From positions 1-5,592 of the forward strand of contig USNI01000075.1 of the NCBI GenBank assembly GCA_900555975.1: a DNA stretch of 5,592 bases, given 5' to 3'. Shown in pieces: positions 1-5,592 of this stretch. Numbering within the stretch: position 1 is the stretch's first letter; every line of letters begins with the position of its first letter. The position numbers and the translations under genes are program-made. The notes beneath the pieces were generated by a model. It was not told where the DNA came from. It worked only from the letters and a program-made list of their open reading frames with translations, and ran no database searches. The DNA comes from an uncultured Desulfovibrio sp. (GTDB lineage: Bacteria; Desulfobacterota; Desulfovibrionia; Desulfovibrionales; Desulfovibrionaceae).

Positions 1-2189
1 GCGGCACGGAAGGAGTCGTCCGCCAGAAGAAGGCCGGAAAGGAAGTGTCCCAGCGTATCGAACTTGGCGACGCCGGAAAAGCGGCGCAGGGCCTGTGCCG
101 TGGCCGGGTTGTCGAGACGCTTCTCCACGGTGTTCATGTTCAGGGAGAAGGGGGTGCATGAGCCTATCATCAGAGGATCCAGCTCATTCCACCAGAGAAG
201 ACAGTGGGGAAAGACCGAGGCGAAGGTTCGCAGGACGCTGGTCGCTTCGGAGAGCGTCATCTGCTTGATGGGCAGCACCTGCGTGAACAGGCCTCCGGGA
301 TTGAGCCGGCGGGCGCAGCAGCTGTAGAATTCCCGGCTGTACAGCGTGGCGCAGGCATGGCTGTAGAAGGGAGGATTGGAGTCGATGAGAATGAGATCGT
401 AGTTCTTTTCGGCATACTTTGTGTAGCTGTAGGCGTCGTCGATGAAGAAGCGGACACGGGCATCCTTCTTCAGGGCGTCGTTGACGGGAAGATATTTCAG
501 CGCCATGTCCACGTTTCCGGAGGAGATGTCTATCAGATCGATGTCCTGGATGTCCGGAAAGAAGCGGGTGGCGTAATAGGTCATGCCTCCTCCGAAGCAC
601 AGACCGAGCACGGACTTCGGGGTTTTCTCCGCCAGAAGCAGGGGAATGAAGCCCTGAATCACGAAACTGGGGGAGCCTCCGCGGCTGAAGGCCACAAGAT
701 TTTCATAGAGAACGGTCTGTTCTTCCGGTCCGGAGGTTTTCAGCACCCAGTTGCTGCCCAGCACGCCCTGTTCTGCGTCGATGAGCGTGGCATCTCCCCT
801 GAGCTGATTCAGAATGCCGGAAAAGATGCCCTGCTGTCGTTCCGAGGCCATGAGAAGCATGACGGCTGCGAGGCAGCACAGTCCCATGTTCCGAACGCAG
901 GGGAAAAGGTCTCTGCCGAGCCATGCCAGCAGGGCGGCGGCGAGTCCGCAGGCGCCGAGGAGCCATACGGTGCCGTCCAGGCCCAGCAGCGGCAGCAGAA
1001 GAAAGGGGGTCAGCAGGGCGGCGGCGAGGCTGCCGACGGTATTGACCGCGTAGGCCCTGCCGGCATGACTGCCCGACTCCCGAGCGTGCTGTGACAGAAG
1101 ACGGGTGACGACGGGAAAGCTTCCGCCGGAAACGGCAAAGGGCGGGATGAGCACGAGAAAGATGACAAGCGTCTCCAGCAGCGGATACCGGAAGGAAAGC
1201 ATGGAAAGCGGTCTGTGCAGGTGAACGATGCCGAGCAGAAAGGCCGTCTGCAGGACGGCGGCCCCGGCAAAGAGGGCGCCGAGGAAGTTCTGACGAGAGG
1301 AAAGTCTGTCCGCCACGGCGCCGGAGACGGCGCTTCCTGCGGCCACGCCCGCGATGACCGCGCCGAGACTTGCCGCATAGAGATAGACGGAATCCCGGAA
1401 GAACAGCAGAAAGACGCGGATCCATACCAGTTCGTAGCCGATGTAGAGAAAGCCGGAGATGGCGAAGCACAGGAGCAGTCTGCGGGCGTTCCGGTCCGCC
1501 GGAAGGGGACGGAGGACGTCACCGGCGCGCTGTTTCTGCGGCTGTTCCTTCCGGGAGAGCGCAAGTGCCAGAGCCGCCACAAGGGCATTGCCGCCGACGG
1601 CGATCATGCTGGTGCCTTCGACGCCGATGACGCGGAACAGCACACATCCTGCGCTCAGAACGCCTGCGGCGGCGCCCAGGGCGTTCATGGCATAGATGAG
1701 TCCCGAATCGCCGCCGTTGCGTCCCTCGCGGGTGGAATAGCAGCGGATGATGACGGGTACGGTGGCGCCCATGAGCGACGTCGGTATGAGAAGCAGCGCC
1801 GACGCCAGCACAAGCCGGATGCAGGCCGTCTTCCAGAGACTTGCGCTGACGGCGGGATACCATGCGGCGTAGCATTGTTCCATGAGGGAAAGAGCCGGTG
1901 GAACGAGAAGGGCGGCAATCGTGATGCCGAGTTCCAGCAGTCCGTAGAGCCTGACGGGACGAAGCGCGGTACGGGACAGACGGCTGCCGAGAGCGCCTCC
2001 TGCGGCGAGACCGGCAAAAAAGACGGCGGTCACCACGCTTACGGCCGTGAAGCCGGAACCGAACACCAGACTGAGCTGCCGCATCCAGACCAGCTCATAG
2101 ATCAGGCTGCACGCTCCGGAAACGGCATAGACAAGGGGCAGGGCCCACCGGAGGGCGGGAAGGCCGGGAGTCATAACATCGGTGGACAT
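1..2189 (-). CDS. Membrane-fused spermidine synthase-like protein (MFS-like N-terminus, SAM-binding-fold C-terminus), 3' end outside window
   Basis: The minus-strand frame is open from ATG at 2189 to the window edge (729 codons and two bases, no stop). Residues 15-450 are strongly hydrophobic and consist of two homologous halves. The pattern YELVW occurs at 31-35 and again at 252-256, each followed by a Gly/Ala-rich helix. IYAMNALGAAAGVL (165-178) is matched by AYAVNTVGSLAAAL (379-392). This duplicated layout is typical of fused MFS/spermidine synthase proteins. Residues about 490-640 form a Rossmann-type domain: a glycine loop LCFGGG at 530-535, acidic IDLID at 550-554, and DLILIDSNPP at 598-607 before LYSREFY and LNPGG. 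The family's usual GGGDG and DxxDP motifs appear as GGGMT and DSNPP, so two acidic residues important for aminopropyl transfer seem lost; polyamine synthesis is therefore doubtful. A second in-frame ATG lies at 2174, and neither start has a strong ribosome site. It follows the ASST gene by 49 bases on the same strand. Substrate unknown. Confidence 0.85.
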   Translation of the reverse strand, partial: MSTDVMTPGLPALRWALPLVYAVSGACSLIYELVWMRQLSLVFGSGFTAVSVVTAVFFAGLAAGGALGSRLSRTALRPVRLYGLLELGITIAALLVPPALSLMEQCYAAWYPAVSASLWKTACIRLVLASALLLIPTSLMGATVPVIIRCYSTREGRNGGDSGLIYAMNALGAAAGVLSAGCVLFRVIGVEGTSMIAVGGNALVAALALALSRKEQPQKQRAGDVLRPLPADRNARRLLLCFAISGFLYIGYELVWIRVFLLFFRDSVYLYAASLGAVIAGVAAGSAVSGAVADRLSSRQNFLGALFAGAAVLQTAFLLGIVHLHRPLSMLSFRYPLLETLVIFLVLIPPFAVSGGSFPVVTRLLSQHARESGSHAGRAYAVNTVGSLAAALLTPFLLLPLLGLDGTVWLLGACGLAAALLAWLGRDLFPCVRNMGLCCLAAVMLLMASERQQGIFSGILNQLRGDATLIDAEQGVLGSNWVLKTSGPEEQTVLYENLVAFSRGGSPSFVIQGFIPLLLAEKTPKSVLGLCFGGGMTYYATRFFPDIQDIDLIDISSGNVDMALKYLPVNDALKKDARVRFFIDDAYSYTKYAEKNYDLILIDSNPPFYSHACATLYSREFYSCCARRLNPGGLFTQVLPIKQMTLSEATSVLRTFASVFPHCLLWWNELDPLMIGSCTPFSLNMNTVEKRLDNPATAQALRRFSGVAKFDTLGHFLSGLLLADDSFRA

Positions 2190-2202
2190 GGCACATCCGT
2201 GG

Positions 2203-2226
2203 GTGCCCCGGAAGGTTCCGGGGCAC
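2203..2226. repeat. Perfect 11-base inverted repeat between ASST and membrane fusion gene
   Basis: GTGCCCCGGAA (2203-2213) and TTCCGGGGCAC (2216-2226) are exact reverse complements with two bases between them, so an RNA would form a stem of about 9-10 bp with a small loop. On the minus strand it lies 12 bases after the ASST stop and 13 bases before ATG 2189. No U-run follows on either strand, so it is not a standard intrinsic terminator. It could stabilise the upstream mRNA end or modulate translation of the downstream gene. Confidence 0.6.
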
Positions 2227-2238
2227 GGTTTTGAGGGA

Positions 2239-3808
2239 TCAGTAGTTTTTCAGTTCCATGGTGTTGTAGGGAATGTCCTCGGCGTCCTCGTCCTCATCCG
2301 TGTCGGTGATGCGGGCCTTCGCCGAAGCGAGGTCGACGGCGTCGTTCAGATGCTGTTCAGGGAAGGGCTTGACCTTGTCCTGAGCGGCGCGGTCGTAGGA
2401 GACGGCCGTGGTCTGGGCGGCGATGCGGAATTCGGAATTGTTTTCGGGAACGACGGGATACTGTTTCGGAATTTCCAGCTGAGGCACGTATTCGTAGGGA
2501 ATGCGGTAGGCCCTGTAGACCATGTTGGTCAGGCGGGGGGGGCTTGATGCTTCTGTCGAGGCCGGGCCAGGAGTAGTCGGGATTGATGAATTCCCATACG
2601 GTCTCGCATTCGGGAGTGACTTCGAAGATGCGCCCTCCGTCGCCTTCAGTGATCAGGGGGTTGCCGTTGGGAAGGCGCTGGGCACCGGAGATGGAGGGAC
2701 TGAAGAAGTAGTGCGCCAGAGAATGGGATTCGGCGTATCCCAGCGCGCGGCCGTAGTATTCCCAGACGACCTCCATGGTCACGGGATTGAATTCCGTCAC
2801 GAGGGAATAGTTGCCGCCGTTGTTGAAGAGAAGAATGTTGCCGGCTCCGGGCAGCCCCTTGGGGATCATGTGGACGTTGTGGATCATGCCGCCGTTCTGA
2901 CCGCCGAACGACCAGCTCGGACCCTTGATCTGCAGACCCAGCTTCTGCAGCTGCGGATAGTTCGTATAGTCGGGACCGAGTTTCCAGACGACCTTTCCCG
3001 TCTCATGGTCGATGATGTACAGGAGGTCGTTGTAGTTGTTCATGAGAATGTTTCTGGGATGGAAACGCTTGTCTCCGCTGTCGTACCACGGGTTGGGGCC
3101 GAGCCAGCCCATGCTGTTGCCGCCGAGCGAAGGCGTGCCGTCGGCGTTTTTGCGGCCTCTCGTGCTCATTTCCTCGGAAACGATGTCCTTGGCGGACCAG
3201 CGCCATTTGACCTTGCCGTCGTGACCGACGATGACCACCGTTTCCATGTTGTTCAGACGAGGCTCACCGGCCTTGGGAGCGTAGGTGCCGAACATGGTGT
3301 CGCCTTCGGGGTCGGGATCGGAGCCGGGGGCGTAATAGCCTGTGGTCTGCGGCCAGCGCAGCATGTTGTGATGCTGCAGCCACGTCGGCACTTCGACTTC
3401 CTTGCCGGTCGCGGGATCCTTTCTCGGTTCCTTGTATTCGCTTTCCACGGTCCAGGTGATGTTGCCGTCGAAGTCCATTTCGACCACGCGGTCATTCTGC
3501 ACGCCGCGGCCGATGGGCGGAGTGATCATGCCGGTCAGCAGCTTTCCTCCCGGAAGCACGACGGGCGGAAAGCCGGAGGCGTCCTTCCAGACGTGGACCA
3601 GTTCGCCGTTCATGCTGTAGAGCGGTACGCCTCTGTGCAGACGTTCCTCGCCCGTGGTGACGTTGGAAAGCACGGTCCATCCGTTCCAGCATTTTTCCGG
3701 TTTGTAGATGGTCGTGCCGGTGGGGAACACGGTGGGAGCCGCCGACGCCGTGGCGGGAAGAGCCATGCAGGCAAGGGCAACCCATGTGTACAGGAAAAGT
3801 TTTTTCAT
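2239..3808 (-). pseudogene. Arylsulfotransferase (ASST family), secreted beta-propeller, frameshifted at a C8 run
   Basis: ASST-family enzymes transfer sulfate from one phenolic sulfate ester to another phenol in the periplasm, through a sulfohistidine intermediate in the E. coli enzyme. ATG 3808 is chosen because GGGAG lies six bases upstream and a Sec signal peptide follows: MKK, a hydrophobic core, then ASA before APT, cleavage near residue 23. The frame is open upstream to a TTG at 3934, but that start would bury the signal. Six propeller-blade motifs ending in Trp occur: GELVHVW (68-74), GNITW (115-119), GKVKW (198-202), GKVVW (271-275), MEVVW (345-349) and CETVW (401-405), matching a six-bladed fold. 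Candidate catalytic histidines are H146/H147, H310/H313 and H362/H366; the assignment is not certain. One extra C in the run 2535-2542 breaks the frame after residue 424. As read, the product is 483 residues, ending at 2357. Removing one C restores 522 residues, continuing RLTNMVYRAYRIPYEYVPQ to the stop at 2239, with an acidic stretch DTDEDEDAED at 502-511. It is divergent from the LysR gene. Confidence 0.87.
2535..2542 (-). repeat. C8 homopolymer tract (G8 on plus strand) at the ASST frameshift
   Basis: The coding strand reads AAG, eight C, then GCCTGACC. With seven C the codons are K-P-P-R-L-T-N-M and join the two halves of the protein perfectly. With eight C the frame changes and ends 178 bases later. 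Runs of this type are prone to slipped-strand mispairing and also to sequencing length errors. Confidence 0.85.
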
Positions 3809-3819
3809 GCCGATCTCCC
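3809..3819 (-). promoter_or_regulatory. Ribosome binding site deciding the ASST start
   Basis: On the minus strand GGGAG precedes ATG 3808 with a spacer of six bases (ATCGGC). This supports 3808 over the upstream TTG at 3934 and agrees with a signal peptide beginning exactly at this Met. Confidence 0.6.
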
Positions 3820-3845
3820 GAAGCTGAAGGGTGTTGCATGTGGAT

Positions 3846-3923
3846 GTCGACAGAGGAGATTGACGGTGACGGAATGTTCGGCCGAACCTGTTGTCATGCA
3901 TGTCTTGCAGTCTCTCTGTCGAC
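3846..3923. repeat. Long-range inverted repeat enclosing a 12-base palindrome in the ASST leader
   Basis: GTCGACAGAG (3846-3855) is exactly reverse-complementary to CTCTGTCGAC (3914-3923). Between them lies the perfect palindrome GTTCGGCCGAAC (3876-3887), whose centre is within three bases of the centre of the outer repeat. CATGCATG (3895-3902) is a further short palindrome. All lie between the ASST start and the candidate minus-strand promoter, so they may be a structured mRNA leader or protein binding sites. No known riboswitch class was recognised. Confidence 0.5.
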
Positions 3924-3981
3924 GGCCGCGACAAGGGATGTTTTTCTGCGCACCTCCTGTGACAGGTTGAGTTTCAGCTTC

Positions 3982-4012
3982 ATGATATCAGAGAAAAGGC
4001 GTGTGTTTTCAA
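3982..4012 (-). promoter_or_regulatory. Candidate sigma70-type promoter for the ASST gene
   Basis: The minus strand reads TTGAAA (4012-4007) and TATCAT (3987-3982) with a 19-base spacer, or GATATC (3989-3984) with a 17-base spacer. The spacing is at the limit or the -10 is weak, which suits an activator-dependent promoter. It would start transcription near 3975 and give a leader of about 165 bases. Inference from motif matching only. Confidence 0.3.
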
Positions 4013-4032
4013 GGGATGGAGCGCTGACTTAT

Positions 4033-4051
4033 TTCAATGGCAGCTATGGAA
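4033..4051. promoter_or_regulatory. Imperfect dyad, candidate LysR-type regulator binding site
   Basis: TTCAATGGC A GCTATGGAA (4033-4051) is an inverted repeat with seven of nine pairs matching around a central A. Its centre (4042) is about 67 bases upstream of the transcription start predicted for the ASST promoter. LTTRs commonly bind near -65 of their target. It does not show a strict T-N11-A core at its own centre, so the assignment is tentative. Confidence 0.25.
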
Positions 4052-4083
4052 GGAATCAATGGCGGAAAAAGAAGCGTGCGGCG

Positions 4084-4113
4084 TTGCCATGACGGCACGA
4101 TGTTCATTATGCT
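4084..4113 (+). promoter_or_regulatory. Candidate sigma70-type promoter for the LysR gene
   Basis: TTGCCA (4084-4089, five of six consensus bases) and TATGCT (4108-4113, four of six) are separated by 18 bases, predicting a start near 4120 and a leader of about 67 bases. The -10 overlaps ATT-N9-AAT (4106-4120), which has the T-N11-A form of LTTR sites and could mediate autoregulation. Motif-based only. Confidence 0.33.
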
Positions 4114-4186
4114 GAAGAATCACAGGGCGCACCGGCCGGAAACAAAGAAACACGGCAGGCCGGAAGGCCCCGTTGCGGAGAAGACC

Positions 4187-5114
4187 ATGATAGAAGAACT
4201 GAGCGGCGATTTCATGCAGCAGCTGAGAGGCTTTTACTATGTGGCGAAGTGCGGAAGCTTTTCCGTCGCCGCCAGGGAGATGCGGCGCAATCAGTCAACG
4301 GTCAGCTATCAGGTGAGACATCTTGAGCAGAGTCTGCAGACGACGCTGTTTCAGCGCACGGGCCGCGGAGCGGTGCTGACGAGGGAGGGACGTGAACTTT
4401 TTGCATCCGTGCTGGAGATCTTTGAAAAGATAGAGTCCATTCAGAAAAGAGTGCACGGACAGGGCGGGGAGATACGCGGACCCGTCCGCCTTGCCTTCAG
4501 TCCTCTGATTCTGCACAGCGTGCTCATTCCGCTTCTTCCCAAGCTGCGGGCGACGTTTCCCGACGTGCAGTTCACCATGGAACAGGTTCACGGGGCAGAT
4601 GCGGCCCTGCTTTTCCGGGACATTGCCAGCCGCACGCTGGATTTTGCCATGCTTGCGGCCGACAGCGCGAGGGTTCCGCTGAAGTTCTCTCCGTTCTATT
4701 CGTCGCGGACGGTGCTGTGCATGCCCGAAGACATGACGGTGGATCTGGGGGATCCCGTGGACATGAAGACGCTGGCGGAACTGCCGCATGTCGTGTCCAA
4801 GTCCACGCGGGGCATCAGAGGCAGAGCCGAGGAGATCATGCGTGAGCACGGCCTGACGCTTCATGTGGCGCAGGTGGTGGAAAACATGTATCCTGCAGGC
4901 GGAAATGGTGAACTGCGGATTCGGAGTGGCACTCATGGACGAACGGGCGGTACGTTCCGTCATGGGCCACATGCGACTGCGCACCGTGCCTCTGGACAGC
5001 GTGTTTCCCGCGCGCCGGTACGGCATCGTTCAGCCTGTTCAGGCGACGCTTTCTCCGCAGGCGCAGAAGGTCATCGAGTTCTTTCTCGGAGAGATGGGCG
5101 CATCTGACGCATGA
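4187..5114 (+). pseudogene. LysR-type transcriptional regulator, frameshifted in the effector-binding domain
   Basis: ATG 4187 is chosen because GGAG (4177-4180) lies six bases upstream; the frame extends further upstream but without LysR-like residues. Residues about 10-69 are a typical LysR winged helix-turn-helix: QLRGFYYVAKCGSFSVAA, then QSTVSYQVRHLE and LFQRTGRGAVLTREG. A linker helix follows (about 70-92), then the effector-binding domain from about 97. One extra C at 4892-4893 shifts the frame after residue 235 (VENMY). Removing it gives VENMYLQAEMVNCGFGVALMDE and a normal 308-residue regulator ending at 5114. As read, the frame ends at 5107 as a 306-residue protein with 71 foreign C-terminal residues. 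DNA binding could survive, but part of the ligand-binding domain would be lost. Its gene is divergent from the ASST gene, which is the likely target. The inducer is unknown, possibly an aromatic sulfate or phenol by context only. Confidence 0.88.
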
Positions 5115-5149
5115 CGTGTCCGGAAGGGGACGAAGGATGGGGAGGTCGT

Positions 5150-5177
5150 CGCCGGGGGCCCTTGCCCCGGTCCGGCG
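5150..5177. repeat. GC-rich hairpin downstream of the LysR gene
   Basis: Outer arms CGCCGG (5150-5155) and CCGGCG (5172-5177) enclose GGGGC (5155-5159), loop CCTT, GCCCC (5164-5168); outer and inner pairings compete slightly for base 5155. It begins 36 bases after the LysR stop. No U-run follows, so a terminator role is not proven. Confidence 0.4.
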
Positions 5178-5218
5178 CGGACCGTGTTCCTTCAGCGTGC
5201 CGCATCCGCCGCAAGGAA

Positions 5219-5261
5219 GCGCTCCTTCCGTCCGCCGGAGGAGGGAGGACGAAAGGAGCGC
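5219..5261. terminator. Strong hairpin in the convergent region, candidate bidirectional terminator
   Basis: GCGCTCCTT (5219-5227) pairs exactly with AAGGAGCGC (5253-5261). After one C/A mismatch, CGTCC (5229-5233) pairs with GGACG (5247-5251), giving 14 pairs around a 13-base loop. It lies 104 bases past the LysR stop and 59 bases past the flavoprotein stop. On the minus strand it is followed by TTCCTTGC, only moderately U-rich; on the plus strand no U-run follows. The position between converging genes favours a terminator or 3'-end stabiliser. Confidence 0.45.
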
Positions 5262-5320
5262 AGAGAGTAACGCTGTCCAAGAGGCCGGGGTTCCTGACGG
5301 AAGGAGCCGGCATTTCAGGC

Positions 5321-5592
5321 TCAGCGGGCGGTGTTTTTCTTTCTCCACTCCGTCACGACGGAGCCGTTTTCCTTGCGGATCGTCAGAAAAAGCTCGCCCA
5401 GCATGGGGTTGGTGAAGGGAAAGTCCGCTCTGTTGTGGGGCGGTCTTGTTTCTCTGCGCTCCCGTGCGGCGTACATCAGGGCTTCGCCGACATCGATCAG
5501 ATCCAGCGTTTCCTCCGAGTCTGCCGCCACTTTATGATAATGGTAGTTGGAAGTGATATTTTTCAGCGGACTTGATTTTCCGCTCCGGATAT
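5321..5592 (-). CDS. Succinate dehydrogenase/fumarate reductase-type flavoprotein, C-terminal end only (5' end outside window)
   Basis: The minus-strand frame is open from the window edge to TGA at 5321-5323, giving the last 89 residues. The pattern LIDVGEALMYAARERRETR, then HNRADFPFTNP, is characteristic of the C-terminal domain of FAD-dependent enzymes of the fumarate reductase/succinate dehydrogenase flavoprotein family, where E-(S/T)-R-x-x-H-x-R-x-D-(F/Y)-P follows a helical bundle. The FAD-binding domain and active site are outside the window, so substrate and exact subfamily cannot be told. The C-terminus does not resemble the adenylylsulfate reductase alpha subunit as I recall it. The gene converges on the LysR gene and is probably a separate transcription unit. 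Confidence 0.72.
   Translation of the reverse strand, partial: IRSGKSSPLKNITSNYHYHKVAADSEETLDLIDVGEALMYAARERRETRPPHNRADFPFTNPMLGELFLTIRKENGSVVTEWRKKNTAR

Noticed and set aside
204..1094. Long plus-strand open frames across the first 2.2 kb (also 1215-2234)
   Set aside because: They lie antisense to the membrane fusion gene, are rich in Gly, Ala, Glu and Gln as expected from the reverse of GC-rich codons, and show no recognisable domain.
3951..3958. Near-perfect Shine-Dalgarno AGGAGGTG on the minus strand in the ASST leader
   Set aside because: No start codon lies at a usable distance; the nearest candidate is TTG 3934, 16 bases on, and that start would bury the signal peptide. Possibly chance, or a remnant of a leader peptide.
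3956..3966. Palindrome CCTGTGACAGG, possible CRP/FNR-type site
   Set aside because: Only one TGTGA half-site is present and the spacing to a second half does not fit the TGTGA-N6-TCACA pattern.
2522..3970. 482-residue plus-strand open frame antisense to the ASST gene
   Set aside because: Its composition is that of an antisense shadow, and the opposite strand carries clear propeller motifs, a signal peptide and a ribosome site.
4037..4186. Upstream extension of the LysR frame from ATG 4037
   Set aside because: The extra 50 residues have no family similarity, and GGAG with correct spacing precedes ATG 4187.
5348..5370. Hairpin CTCCG/CGGAG followed by CCGTTTT on the plus strand, resembling a LysR terminator
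   Set aside because: It is short, lies inside the flavoprotein coding sequence over 230 bases past the LysR stop, and the T-run is only four bases.
1..5592. CRISPR arrays, tRNA or rRNA genes, insertion sequences
   Set aside because: No direct repeat arrays, tRNA-like cloverleaf, rRNA segments, transposase or terminal inverted repeats were seen.

Overview
This window looks like part of a GC-rich genome of the Desulfovibrionaceae type (Bilophila, Mailhella or Desulfovibrio relatives). The guess rests on high GC at third codon positions, GGAG-type ribosome binding sites, and the combination of a periplasmic arylsulfotransferase, a membrane-fused spermidine synthase-like protein and a fumarate-reductase-like flavoprotein. 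The assignment is inference; no rRNA or other phylogenetic marker is present.

Layout. (1) Positions 1-2189, minus strand: a long uninterrupted reading frame, cut by the window edge at its 3' end. It encodes a multi-pass membrane protein with two homologous MFS-like halves followed by a spermidine-synthase/methyltransferase-like domain. (2) A 49-base gap holding a perfect 11-base inverted repeat. (3) Positions 2239-3808, minus strand: a secreted six-bladed beta-propeller arylsulfotransferase (ASST). Its frame is broken by one extra base in a run of eight C on the coding strand. (4) Positions 3809-4186: a 378-base divergent regulatory region with candidate promoters on both strands and several dyads. 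(5) Positions 4187-5114, plus strand: a LysR-type transcriptional regulator (LTTR), also broken by a single extra base near codon 236. (6) Positions 5115-5320: a convergent intergenic region with strong GC-rich hairpins. (7) Positions 5321-5592, minus strand: the C-terminal 89 residues of a succinate dehydrogenase/fumarate reductase-type flavoprotein, whose 5' end lies outside the window.

How the parts may work together. The LTTR is divergent from the ASST gene, which is the classical arrangement of such a regulator and its target. The ASST and the membrane fusion protein lie on the same strand 49 bases apart and could be co-transcribed. ASST enzymes move sulfate groups between phenolic compounds in the periplasm. 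The role of the membrane fusion protein is unknown, and it lacks acidic residues typical of true spermidine synthases. The main anomaly is that both regulator and target carry one single-base frameshift, each repaired exactly by removing one C, while the neighbouring 2.2-kb frame is clean. This may be decay of a regulon, phase variation (for the C8 tract) or sequence error.
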